A DNA stretch of 64,000 nt. It comes from Candidatus Gastranaerophilales bacterium (GTDB lineage Bacteria > Cyanobacteriota > Vampirovibrionia > Gastranaerophilales > Gastranaerophilaceae). Location: NCBI GenBank assembly GCA_944325735.1, contig CALVBI010000002.1, positions 434,001-498,000 on the forward strand, given 5' to 3'. Below are positions 43,401 through 50,893 of the stretch, piece after piece. Every line of letters starts with the position of its first letter. Positions within the stretch are counted from its first letter, which is position 1. The position numbers were made by a program, and so were the translations under genes. Under the pieces are notes generated by a model. The model worked only from the letters and a program-made list of their open reading frames with translations. It was not told where the DNA came from and searched no databases.

Positions 43401-43936
43401 TGATCTTGTAACTCAATATAATAATCATCTCCGAATAAATCTTTATAACGTTTTGCAACAGCTTTCGCTTCTTCATAATCACCTTTTAATAAGTTTTGCA
43501 AAACTTCTCCACCAAGACATGCTGAGCAGCAAATAATTCCTTCATGACGTTCTTTTAATAGTTCAAAATTAATACGAGGTTTCATATAAAAACCTTTGCA
43601 TGCTGCATCAGATGCAAGTTTTACAAGGTTCATATATCCTTCATTATTTTTTGCTAAAAGAATTAAGTGATATCTAGGATTATTATTTGGATCTTTTTCT
43701 GTAATATCTCCATTATGTACGTAAAATTCACACCCTATAATAGGTTTAATTCCAGCTTCTTTTGCTTCCAAATACAAATCAAGTGCACCATACATAACAC
43801 CGTGGTCTGTAATTGCTACAGCTGGCATGTTATTTTCTTTGGCAAACTTGCATAAATCTTTTAGTTTTATTGCTCCATCCAGAAGTGAAAATTCACTGTG
43901 GAGGTGTAATGGTACAAATTGAGTGTTACTATCCAT
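40463..43936 (-). CDS. dnaE: DNA polymerase III alpha subunit
   Basis: 1157 aa, normal for DnaE. The PHP domain opens with VPLHLHSEFSLLDGAIKLKD. The palm has VGPGRGSAAGSVVAYAL and PDIDTDFCIEKRGEV with the catalytic Asp pair. The fingers carry the GVFQLESSGM and FRPGPLGSGM stretches. A helix-hairpin-helix and an OB fold (KIVTICGLITAVKQIPTKKD) follow. It is the replicative polymerase. The plus-strand frames within it are shadows. Confidence 0.97.
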   Translation of the reverse strand: MDSNTQFVPLHLHSEFSLLDGAIKLKDLCKFAKENNMPAVAITDHGVMYGALDLYLEAKEAGIKPIIGCEFYVHNGDITEKDPNNNPRYHLILLAKNNEGYMNLVKLASDAACKGFYMKPRINFELLKERHEGIICCSACLGGEVLQNLLKGDYEEAKAVAKRYKDLFGDDYYIELQDHGLEEQKRTNPDLIKLAKELDIKMIITNDSHYLRKEDADWHDTLLCMQTQSMKDEENRFHFPNNEFYVKTVSEMRDAFKWMDSETFDQCIKNTVDIAEQCHVTIKWEAPLPDFKVPPNHTTDSYLEELVMQGLKRKYKEEEITPELKERVKYELGIIEKMGFSAYFLITWDFIHFAKTHDIPVGPGRGSAAGSVVAYALDITDLDPIRHHLLFERFLNPERFSMPDIDTDFCIEKRGEVIDYVVKKYGEDKVCQIITFNTLAARNAFKSVARVFGMEYAKSNKTASLIEDTIEGSMIEGSELKNLYDTDEEIKRVIDTAKNVEGIKCGIGMHAAGVIISYKPLDQIVPVQPSKDGIIITQYHREILEKMKLLKMDFLGLRNLTMIHKTVKLVKKCQGIDVDINHIPLDDKPTYDMLVRGETVGVFQLESSGMTSLVKKLKPDVFEDLGALVALFRPGPLGSGMVDDFVERKHGRQAITYAHPRLEPILKDTYGTMVYQEQIMQIFQVMADYSLGQADQVRRMMGHKDPVAMAAQKDKLIEGSAKYGMKAEDATKLFEQIQNFAAYCFNRAHSSAYAFVAYQTAYLKCHYPVEYLSALLSSVAGDQDKTQAYIEEALKYGIKVLPPDINKSYLEYAPDGKNIRFGLASIKQVGEGVIEEIIKEREENGDYKSIYDYIKRLDTKCSNKKTLEGLIKAGAFASIEKSRKQLMDNIEYITATASKESKAKESGQGSLFDMLGDTSAIEDAKFQLAGSDEEYDARTLQNFEKEFLGFYVTSHPLSTIRDKLPFLMTHKITEIPEQPNDKIVTICGLITAVKQIPTKKDPTKFIRFITVEDLSGKIEVIAFNGKIQEYGDYLQNEQRVIISGKVNRRSDDEPPSLIVETVKTVDNSNIFTISLIDDFKFEEIVLLKNILCQYSGSDPVTFKLKDFDNDVKILTSSLFWVNSSNDLINKLNKAFSERIKIDVRSMDSAKPEEAVAC

Positions 43937-43987
43937 AATGAAATTTTAACACAATTGATTTTTAATTATGCTATTTATTAAATAATA

Positions 43988-44704
43988 TTATTTTATAATT
44001 TTATTAAAATAATCTGGATCTCTTAAAGCTTTGGCGGTACAACCTAAGCCATTGTAAGTTGATGTACTTTTTTCAGAACAATATTCTGTTTCATCTTCAA
44101 GTATTGTATTTGGAGCGCCTTCTGGAATAAGTTTGCCGTTTTCTTTGTTAAGTTCAAACATAAACAGGTCATGTCCAAATTTGTTCGTTTTTTTTCTCAT
44201 TCCATTTACATCTATTGATAGTAAATAATTTTTATTAGGGGAGCTCATATCTAAAAATATGCAGGCACCATTTTTAAGCATATATCTACCGTCATTTATA
44301 TAGCTTTCATTTGATTTATTTCCTGTAAAATTTTTGTATAATGTAGTAAGCCAAGTTCCATCTTCTCTATTTAATTCTCCCCCAATGCAAAATTTTGCTT
44401 CTTTATCAGAATAGCAATTATAGTATGGCTTAGAGTATTCTTGCATTAATGTACTCATGAAATTGTTCGCATCTTCTCTATTATTGTTGCTAGTGTATGT
44501 TTCATATCCTGTATTTGTAATCATATTAGTAATTGCTTGACTCAGAATTGAATATTCTTTATATAAACTATTTTTTAATTCTGCTGCTTTATATTTATTA
44601 ATTAATGTTGGTAATGTAAAAGCTACAACAACACCTATTATACCAATTGTAATTAATGTTTCTGCTAGTGTAAATGCTTTTTCTTTTTTTAGATCTTTTA
44701 TCAA
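43988..44704 (-). CDS. Pilin-like protein 4 (no G tract)
   Basis: 238 aa. Leader MIKDLKKEKA, then FTLAETLITIGIIGVVVAFT with Glu at position 5 of the mature protein. The soluble part has several Cys, and IDVNGMRKKTNKFGHDLFMF is the block shared by all five pilins. AGGAGG lies upstream of the ATG. It has a short ordinary leader with no poly-G, so it is probably expressed constitutively relative to pilins 1-3. A-F rather than G-F at the cleavage site. Confidence 0.85.
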   Translation of the reverse strand: MIKDLKKEKAFTLAETLITIGIIGVVVAFTLPTLINKYKAAELKNSLYKEYSILSQAITNMITNTGYETYTSNNNREDANNFMSTLMQEYSKPYYNCYSDKEAKFCIGGELNREDGTWLTTLYKNFTGNKSNESYINDGRYMLKNGACIFLDMSSPNKNYLLSIDVNGMRKKTNKFGHDLFMFELNKENGKLIPEGAPNTILEDETEYCSEKSTSTYNGLGCTAKALRDPDYFNKIIK

Positions 44705-44779
44705 ATTAACCTCCTAAAAATATTATAATTGGCTATAGGCCAATGTAATATTGGAAAATTGTAGCATACCATAATAATT

Positions 44780-44998
44780 ATGTCAAATTTGTTTTATAAA
44801 AAACTAGGAGAAAAGGTTTATAGACTTAGAAAAGCTCGAAAATTATCTCGAGAAAAGTTTGCAGAAATAGCAGGTATTAATGATTATTATTTAGGAGAAA
44901 TAGAAAGAGGTGAAAAAAAAGCCTCTTTAGATATATTGTTTAAAATATCAAGTACTTTAGAGTTGGAGATACATGATTTAATTAATCTCAATAAATAA
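44780..44998 (+). CDS. Small XRE-family HTH regulator
   Basis: 72 aa, a single helix-turn-helix domain: KKLGEKVYRLRKARKLSREK then FAEIAGINDYYLGEIERGEKK. No sensor domain. It binds DNA, target unknown. It is divergent from pilin 4 (75 bp), so it may share or control that intergenic region. It is convergent with the WYL regulator pair, 13 bp apart. Confidence 0.88.
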   Translation: MSNLFYKKLGEKVYRLRKARKLSREKFAEIAGINDYYLGEIERGEKKASLDILFKISSTLELEIHDLINLNK

Positions 44999-45011
44999 AT
45001 TTCACCATGTT

Positions 45012-45938
45012 TTATGAATAATTTTCAAGGGTAGAATTAATTCTTTCAATCATCTCTTCTTTGAAGAATTTAGGTGAACAGATTTCGCATTCCGTTCCAT
45101 ATCTCATTAGTCTTTTTATTAGCATATGTAAGTCTTCATTTTTGTTGACTATGATATGGCTGCCGTCTGCTTCTATTTTGTCTAATCTTTCCCAATCTCT
45201 TAGTTTGTAGTTTCTTGCTAATCTGTTTTTTACCCTGTACACAATTGTAGTTGGAATTGATTGACCGGAATTTGATATTGGTAATTGTTTTACAGATTGA
45301 ATTGTTTCAATAGGAATTTCATATACTCTACTACCATTATTCCCTAAAGCTTTTAGGTAAATTTTTCTTTTTTGATACAGCAATTCAATAGGGGAACATA
45401 AAAGGTTTATTGCTTCTCCTTTTTCTGTTGTGTAAATAATTTCAAGTTTTAATTTATCTTGGCAAAATTTTTCACATTGTTTAATTTGTTCTACCATTTC
45501 GGAATGATTAAATTGTAGGTGCAAATTATTTGTATTATTAGAGATTTTTTCTATTGCTTGAGCAGAATCATTATATCTGATTTCTAAACTATGTATAAAA
45601 TGCTCTAAATTGTTTTTGATTTTTCCATTTGGGAGTATGTTGCTTGCTTCTTTTAGAAGTTCAATGCTTTTTAAGTCTTCTAAATTAAATTTAATTTTAT
45701 ACAAAGAACTTTGCATTTGATATTTGCCATTAACTTTTTTTACTTTAATGCCAAATATTTTCATTGCATTAAGGTATTTATTTAATGTAACGTGAGTGTT
45801 TGATGTTCCATCATATTGACCGTTTGAAAAGTGGTCTATTACTTTTTTGAATTCAACATCTCCTTCATAGAGCATTTTTAAAAATTCAAATAATTTAACA
45901 CAGGCATCATTGTATTTTTCTGTTAATTTTTTAGTCAC
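45012..45938 (-). CDS. WYL-domain transcriptional regulator (second of pair)
   Basis: 308 aa. Residues 1-85 form a winged-helix-like domain; residues about 140-230 form a WYL domain (LEIIYTTEKGEAINLLCSPI, then ELLYQKRKIYLKALGNNG), in which WYL is replaced by Y-Q-K-like residues. A C-terminal extension (LHMLIKRLMRYGTECEICSP) follows. It overlaps the previous gene by 8 bp. Paired WYL regulators such as PafB-PafC act as heterodimers responding to nucleic-acid ligands; the same is possible here. Confidence 0.8.
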   Translation of the reverse strand: MTKKLTEKYNDACVKLFEFLKMLYEGDVEFKKVIDHFSNGQYDGTSNTHVTLNKYLNAMKIFGIKVKKVNGKYQMQSSLYKIKFNLEDLKSIELLKEASNILPNGKIKNNLEHFIHSLEIRYNDSAQAIEKISNNTNNLHLQFNHSEMVEQIKQCEKFCQDKLKLEIIYTTEKGEAINLLCSPIELLYQKRKIYLKALGNNGSRVYEIPIETIQSVKQLPISNSGQSIPTTIVYRVKNRLARNYKLRDWERLDKIEADGSHIIVNKNEDLHMLIKRLMRYGTECEICSPKFFKEEMIERINSTLENYS

Positions 45939-46875
45939 AATAATACCCCGCTTTCATGTTGTTTAAAAGCTTAATAAAATCTTGTTTAAAATTTTCAGGA
46001 GAAATGATTTTACAAGTTGGACCATATTCTAAAAATTTTTGTTTAGCTAAAAATGTATTTGATGTATTTAATTCAATAATTGCTTTGTTACTTTCTGATT
46101 TAATTAATTTTTCATTACTATCAAGAATTAAATTTTCAGGATTGCAATTTAATTCATAAGTTATGCAAATATTTTTTAGATTATCTGGCATAGTTTTGTT
46201 TAACTTAATTTCATTAATTGCTTTAATTCTATTAACTAAAAATATCCCGTATTCCATATATTCTAGACCGGTTCCGTATAAATATACTTTTCCGTTAGAA
46301 ATATCTATTTTGTCTGTAAGAATTACAATATTTTTAATTCCTGAATTTGGGGAATTGTATGTAATAACTATTTGATATTTTTTTTCGCAACAATCAATTA
46401 ATTCTTCGAGTAATTCTCTGTTTATGTCTTTTAGTAGAGAGATATTTTTAATTTCATTTATAAAATTTTCTGATTTAATATATTTTCCGATTTTTTCAAA
46501 GAATTTTTCTAATGATAATAACTCTTTAATATCAATATTTTTAACAAGACTTTTATAAGTTTTTATTACACTTTGCATCTCTTCATTAGTCATTTTAAGT
46601 TCAAATGGGTGAGCTGTTATGACGTATCTAGAAACTTTATCTTCACCTCTAAATCGTTTTACTTCACAGCCGATTCTTTTTAATGAATTTATATAAACTC
46701 TTAATGTATCAATTGATATTTTTTCTCTTAAATATGGGTGGTTAATAAAGTGATTGCAGATTTCTTCATAAGATTTTGGACCTTCGGCTAAAAGAGAGAA
46801 TAAAAGCAATGCTTTATATCCTGTAAAGGACATTAGGTTGTAGGTAACTTTATTGCTTTTAATAAATTCTTTCAT
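45931..46875 (-). CDS. WYL-domain-like transcriptional regulator (first of pair)
   Basis: 314 aa, a paralogue of the downstream gene. The N-terminal winged-helix region has ALLLFSLLAEGPKSYEEICN and TLRVYINSLKRIGCEVKRFR. The WYL-like domain (about 165-235) has YQIVITYNSPNSGIKNIVIL followed by NGKVYLYGTGLEYM. Both end with a similar tail (LEYGPTCKIISPENFKQDF versus MRYGTECEICSPKFFKEEM), which supports an ancestral duplication. Targets are unknown. Confidence 0.8.
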   Translation of the reverse strand: MKEFIKSNKVTYNLMSFTGYKALLLFSLLAEGPKSYEEICNHFINHPYLREKISIDTLRVYINSLKRIGCEVKRFRGEDKVSRYVITAHPFELKMTNEEMQSVIKTYKSLVKNIDIKELLSLEKFFEKIGKYIKSENFINEIKNISLLKDINRELLEELIDCCEKKYQIVITYNSPNSGIKNIVILTDKIDISNGKVYLYGTGLEYMEYGIFLVNRIKAINEIKLNKTMPDNLKNICITYELNCNPENLILDSNEKLIKSESNKAIIELNTSNTFLAKQKFLEYGPTCKIISPENFKQDFIKLLNNMKAGYYCD

Positions 46876-47080
46876 TATTCTCTCCCCAATTTATTTTACT
46901 ATAAAATTTAGAGCATGTCTAAATTGTATGATTTACACTAATAATTAATTGTCAATTAAAAATCATTAGATTTTTACTTAATTTCATTAAGATTTCTTCA
47001 TTAAGATTTAAGAACTTGAATTTTTTCTAGTTATTTCAAGGGGCATGGTCAATTGTAAATTTTATTTTATTTTTCTTTAC
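46876..47080. other. AT-rich intergenic region upstream of WYL pair
   Basis: No reading frame or strong structure is seen. It holds the promoter region for the minus-strand WYL pair and three ATTAAGATTT-like short repeats around 46985-47010 (CATTAAGATTTCTT, CATTAAGATTTAAG). The candidate RNA begins just after it. Confidence 0.4.
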
Positions 47081-47109
47081 TTGTCAAACTTTTAACTTAG
47101 ATTTACATT
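47081..47109 (+). promoter_or_regulatory. Sigma-70-type promoter of candidate RNA / anmK leader
   Basis: TTGTCA (47081-47086), a 17-bp spacer and TACATT (47104-47109). Both hexamers match consensus at five of six (TTGACA, by one change at position 4) and four of six positions. The predicted transcript begins near 47116. Confidence 0.55.
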
Positions 47110-47115
47110 AAAAAG

Positions 47116-47425
47116 TGTGGAGGGGCGGTAACCTTAAAACAAAAATAAGGGAACGGCTGCCAGGATAGATAAAAGATTTAAGTCCTAAATGAACAAAAAT
47201 CTTGCGGAATTAGTAGAGTAAAAGAGAGGTGATGGCAAAAGCTCGATAGTTGGAAAAATGGGTTAAAGAAAGAGGAAATAAAAAAAAGTTTTTTGAAGTG
47301 TAGAAGAAAAGATTAGGGATATTTTTATTTAGTTTATTTTAATTATTTGGGATTTACAAAAAAGATTTAAGGGGATGAGGAGATAGTTGTAATTTTTTAA
47401 AGCTTGCGAAAAAGCAAGCTTTTTT
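47116..47425 (+). ncRNA. Candidate structured RNA or anmK leader, about 310 nt
   Basis: A non-coding stretch between a plausible promoter and an intrinsic terminator. It is purine-rich on the plus strand and contains a G/C-rich block unlike its surroundings: GGCGG (47124-47128) pairs with CTGCC (47157-47161), and inside it CCTTA pairs with TAAGG. A second hairpin pairs AAGATTT with AAATCTT (about 47173-47203). I do not recognise it as tmRNA, RNase P, 6S, SRP or a common riboswitch. The terminator ends only 14 bp before the anmK ATG, so it may be either an independent RNA or an attenuating leader. Confidence 0.45.
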
Positions 47426-47426
47426 A
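47399..47426 (+). terminator. Intrinsic terminator directly upstream of anmK
   Basis: AAAGCTTGC-gaaaaa-GCAAGCTTT followed by TTT: a 9-bp stem with a strong T tract. It lies 14 bp before the anmK start. Confidence 0.85.
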
Positions 47427-47439
47427 TATTATATAAGTT

Positions 47440-48567
47440 ATGGAAGAATTGCAGTCAAAAATGGTTATAGGCTTAATGTCAGGTACTTCTTGTGATAGTA
47501 TTGATGCTGGTTTGTGTGAAGTTCATCCTGACATGTCAGTAAAACTTATTTCTGGTATAAATTATAAATATCCAGAGCATATTAGAGCTAAAATTTTTCA
47601 ACTTTTTTCTGGAAATGTATCTGTTAAAGATGTATGTCAAATGAATTTTGCTATAGGTCATTGTTTTGCAGAGGCTTGTAAAGTTTTAATCTCCGAACAT
47701 GGAAAACCTGATTTTATAGCAAGCCATGGACAGACTATCTTTCATTTTCCGATTGATGAAAAATTAGATAAAATTTCATTAAAAAGTACATTGCAAATAG
47801 GTGAAAGTGCTGTTATAGCCCAAGAAACTGGCTGTTTGACAATTTCTAATTTTAGAGAAGCTGATATTGCTGCAGGTGGAGAAGGTGCGCCTTTAGTCTG
47901 TTTTGCTGATGAAAAATGGTTTAAACCCTTAAAGAAAAATTTATTGGTTCAAAATATTGGCGGAATTTCTAATGTTACTGTAATTTCTAAGGATTTCCCG
48001 ACATTCGGATTTGATACTGGACTTGGTAATATTATGATTGACTATTGTGTTAATAAATTCTTTAAAAAGCCTTATGATAAAGACGGAAAAATTGCTGATT
48101 CTGGTAAAGTTTGTGAAAGTTGGCTTGAGTGTCTGATGCAAGATGAATATTATTTTAAAGTTCCTCCAAAAACTACAGGTAGAGAGTATTTTTCAGCAGA
48201 ATATATTGAAAATGCATTAAGATTTGGACCTAAAAAGCCAGAAGATATTATTGCTACAGCTACAGCATTGACTGCAAAAACAATTGCAACAGCTTACGAA
48301 AGATTTATATATCCTGATATTGATATAAAAGAAGTAATTATTGGGGGCGGTGGAGCATATAATCCGACATTAATGAAATATTTGCGTCATTATCTGCCAA
48401 AACATATAGATTTAAAAACGCATGAAGCTTACGGGATATCCAATAATTTTAAAGAAGTTATGGCTTTTGCTCTTTTAGGTTATTGTAATTATTATAATAT
48501 ACCTAGTAATCTACCTTCTTGTACAGGAGCTTCAAAAAGAGTTGTTTTAGGAAAAGTGTCTAATTGA
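47440..48567 (+). CDS. anmK: Anhydro-N-acetylmuramic acid kinase
   Basis: 375 aa, full length. VIGLMSGTSCDSIDAGLCEV is the phosphate-binding signature; SHGQTIFHFP, QIGESAVIAQETG, NFREADIAAGGEGAPLV and FDTGLGNIMIDY follow in the normal order. It phosphorylates and opens anhydroMurNAc in peptidoglycan recycling. No strong Shine-Dalgarno is present between the upstream terminator and the ATG, which is unusual and relevant to the leader hypothesis. Confidence 0.95.
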   Translation: MEELQSKMVIGLMSGTSCDSIDAGLCEVHPDMSVKLISGINYKYPEHIRAKIFQLFSGNVSVKDVCQMNFAIGHCFAEACKVLISEHGKPDFIASHGQTIFHFPIDEKLDKISLKSTLQIGESAVIAQETGCLTISNFREADIAAGGEGAPLVCFADEKWFKPLKKNLLVQNIGGISNVTVISKDFPTFGFDTGLGNIMIDYCVNKFFKKPYDKDGKIADSGKVCESWLECLMQDEYYFKVPPKTTGREYFSAEYIENALRFGPKKPEDIIATATALTAKTIATAYERFIYPDIDIKEVIIGGGGAYNPTLMKYLRHYLPKHIDLKTHEAYGISNNFKEVMAFALLGYCNYYNIPSNLPSCTGASKRVVLGKVSN

Positions 48568-48686
48568 TATTAAATTATTTTTTAGTATTATCATTTTGTT
48601 AATATTTGTAAATATATTTTTTTTAAAGTATCAAAAATATTATTTACAAGTATTATTTAGGTAGTAACAAAAAGGAGAATTTAATA

Positions 48687-49013
48687 ATGATTGACAATGT
48701 TTCATTTACCTCAAACAAAACTATGGCTCAGCAATATTTAGAAAGAAAAGCTGCTCAAATTGAAGCTAATTTAGCAGAAACTATTAAGGAATCAGGTAGA
48801 GTAATTATTAATAAAAATAAAGCAGCTGCTCGCAGAGGTTCTTATATTCCAGAAGATGCTTATTTCGGAAATGTACCTCTATCTCCTCGCCAAATTGGTA
48901 AAGCTAAAACTATGGAGTCTGTTGCTGTAACAAAAACTAATACTGATGTTGCTGAAGCTGCAAAAGGAAAAGAAGAAATTATTCCAGAAAATAGTATTAA
49001 TTACTTAGCTTAA
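48687..49013 (+). CDS. Small hypothetical protein with VSFTSN start
   Basis: 108 aa, not recognised. MIDNVSFTSNKTMAQQYLER opens the protein; the next 30 residues are helical and basic, the rest polar and disordered. No signal peptide. AAAAGGAG before the ATG supports translation. The VSF(K/T)(A/S) opening recalls the 5'-nucleotidase extension. It overlaps the convergent nnrD end by 17 bp. Confidence 0.65.
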   Translation: MIDNVSFTSNKTMAQQYLERKAAQIEANLAETIKESGRVIINKNKAAARRGSYIPEDAYFGNVPLSPRQIGKAKTMESVAVTKTNTDVAEAAKGKEEIIPENSINYLA

Positions 49014-49821
49014 GATAATTTTTTATAGCATAAGGAATGTACCTGATTGTATCTGTGGCTAAAACGCCATAAGCAGTCAGGTCATTTTTTGCTAAATCAC
49101 CTGATAGCCCATGTAAATAAACACCGAGTACAGAAGCTTCAAATATTTGCATATTTTGAGCAAGTAATCCAGCAATCATGCCTGCAAGTACATCTCCACT
49201 TCCTGCTTTTGCAAGGGCACTATTCCCTGTGTGATTATAATAAATTTCTCCTTCTTTAGATGTTACAATTGTTTTATGAGATTTTAAAACTGTTACACAG
49301 TTATATTTTTCACTAATTTTTTTTGCAGATTTTTCCATATCTGATAAAATTTCATCTAAACTGCAATGTAATAGTCTTGAAGCTTCTTTAGGATGTGGAG
49401 TTAATATTGTATTTGTTGGTAATTCTATATCATTTTTAGATAAAATATTTAATCCATCAGCATCAATTACTGTCGGTAAATTTTTTGCTAATGAAATTGT
49501 ATTTTTAAATAAATTTACAGCTTCATTTGTCGTTGATAATCCGCAGCCAATTAGTACTACTGTTGAATTTTTGATTATTTCTGGTATTTTATCGGTTGGT
49601 GCAAGTACAATTTCAGGAGCTAGTGATGCTGTGACTTTTAATGCATTATCATGACTTGCTAATTCAACATATCCTGCTCCGATTTTTAATGCAGAAACAG
49701 ATGAAAGATATGCAGCTCCAGTCATGTATTCTGAACCTGATACATTAAGAATTTTACCAAAAGAGCCTTTGTTTGAATTTTCTAATCTTTCAGGTAGTTT
49801 TGGCAGTTTATTATAGTCCAT
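48997..49821 (-). CDS. nnrD: ADP-dependent NAD(P)H-hydrate dehydratase
   Basis: 274 aa from ATG 49821; an in-frame ATG at 49848 is also possible. GKILNVSGSEYMTGAAYLSS, SALKIGAGYVEL, TVIDADGLNIL, LTPHPKEASRLL and NSALAKAGSGDVLAGMIAGL are the family motifs. It repairs hydrated NAD(P)H. In many bacteria it is fused to the NnrE epimerase; here it is the dehydratase alone. Its start overlaps the trmL stop (11 bp), indicating coupling. Confidence 0.92.
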   Translation of the reverse strand: MDYNKLPKLPERLENSNKGSFGKILNVSGSEYMTGAAYLSSVSALKIGAGYVELASHDNALKVTASLAPEIVLAPTDKIPEIIKNSTVVLIGCGLSTTNEAVNLFKNTISLAKNLPTVIDADGLNILSKNDIELPTNTILTPHPKEASRLLHCSLDEILSDMEKSAKKISEKYNCVTVLKSHKTIVTSKEGEIYYNHTGNSALAKAGSGDVLAGMIAGLLAQNMQIFEASVLGVYLHGLSGDLAKNDLTAYGVLATDTIRYIPYAIKNYLKLSN

Positions 49822-50263
49822 TTTGTCTAATTGCCTCATAAGCCACAATTGCGACAGAGTTTGACAGATTTAGACTTCTTTGCCCTTCTTTCATAGGAAT
49901 TGTTAATGCATTTTTGTCTTTTACGTAAACGTCTGGCAATCCTCTAGTTTCCGGTCCAAATACTATGAAATCTCCATCTTTAAATTTAATATCTGTATAT
50001 AATTTTTTAGTTTTAGTTGTCAGATAATAAAAATTAGCATCTTTATTTGCTTCAAGCAATTCTTCCATTGTATCAATTTTGTGTAAATCAACACTATCCC
50101 AATAGTCTAATCCAGCTCTTTTTGTATATTTGCTAGACAATGAAAAACCTAGTTTGCCTACAAGATAAAGACTCGCTCCAGTGCAAGCACATAATCTTGC
50201 AATATTTCCTGTATTTTGAGGAATTTCAGGTTCATATAAAACTATATTAATTTTGCTTGTCAT
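49811..50263 (-). CDS. trmL: tRNA (cytidine/uridine-34 2'-O)-methyltransferase
   Basis: 150 aa SPOUT methyltransferase. INIVLYEPEIPQNTGNIARL is the TrmL opening; DFIVFGPETRGLP and LTIPMKEGQRSLNLSNSVAI form the knotted SAM-binding C-terminal region. It methylates the wobble base of tRNA-Leu. It overlaps the upstream CDP-alcohol transferase gene by 17 bp and nnrD downstream. Confidence 0.95.
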   Translation of the reverse strand: MTSKINIVLYEPEIPQNTGNIARLCACTGASLYLVGKLGFSLSSKYTKRAGLDYWDSVDLHKIDTMEELLEANKDANFYYLTTKTKKLYTDIKFKDGDFIVFGPETRGLPDVYVKDKNALTIPMKEGQRSLNLSNSVAIVAYEAIRQNGL

Positions 50264-50873
50264 TGTTAAATAACTTTCCGCTTTCAGCTACAACTGGGAT
50301 TGCTCTAACCACACAGAAAATAATTGCAGCCCAAGCAAATATCATTGTGATTATGTGAAGTGTCGGTGTGCCTTTCCAGAATTCCATTCCAGGTGTATTT
50401 ACAGCAATTAATAGTAAGAATGCTAAAACTTTTGCAACAGCATAGCTTATTCTCATAAATCTAGAAGCACAAATAAATTTTCCCCAAGATGTTGATTGCA
50501 TTGATTTTTCACCGAAAGCAGTCATACCTTTTGATAAAGCAACACTTCTTATTCCATCTGTAGTGAAAGCTCTAGCTACACAAACTAATGGGAATAAAAT
50601 ATTAATCCAGCCCATTACTGCAAATACAGTCCAATATGATACTTCAACAATTCTATCGCCTAAAATATCAAGAACGGATCCCCATTCTGATGATTGATTT
50701 AGTTTTCTTGCTAAATAGCCATCAAGACCATCCATTGAAAATGCAATTATAGTTAATATAAATGCAAGAATATATGACCAAGTTGTTTTTTCATATAACA
50801 AAGCAATTGCTGCATATGCTACAAATATTCTTGATACTGATACGATATTTGCAATATTATTTTTTATATTCAT
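50247..50873 (-). CDS. CDP-alcohol phosphatidyltransferase
   Basis: 208 aa integral membrane enzyme with about five to six helices. The CDP-alcohol motif is complete: MDGLDGYLARKLNQSSEWGS continuing VLDILGDR (D-G-x-x-D-G-x-x-A-R...G-x-x-x-D-x-x-x-D). It makes phospholipid headgroup linkages, for example phosphatidylglycerol phosphate or phosphatidylinositol. The exact alcohol is not predictable. It lies between an oxidoreductase and trmL in a minus-strand run. Confidence 0.88.
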   Translation of the reverse strand: MNIKNNIANIVSVSRIFVAYAAIALLYEKTTWSYILAFILTIIAFSMDGLDGYLARKLNQSSEWGSVLDILGDRIVEVSYWTVFAVMGWINILFPLVCVARAFTTDGIRSVALSKGMTAFGEKSMQSTSWGKFICASRFMRISYAVAKVLAFLLLIAVNTPGMEFWKGTPTLHIITMIFAWAAIIFCVVRAIPVVAESGKLFNNDKQN

Positions 50874-50893
50874 TTGATGTCTCTCCGATATTC

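Noticed and set aside
46985-47010. ATTAAGATTT repeats as a CRISPR or iteron array
   Set aside because: Only two or three short AT-rich copies with irregular spacing; no cas or replication gene nearby.
47116-47425. Candidate RNA as tmRNA, RNase P RNA, 6S RNA or group II intron remnant
   Set aside because: No tRNA-like end or tag frame, no conserved GAGGAAAGUC near the 5' end, no long imperfect hairpin of 6S type, and no domain 5 motif or reverse transcriptase were seen.
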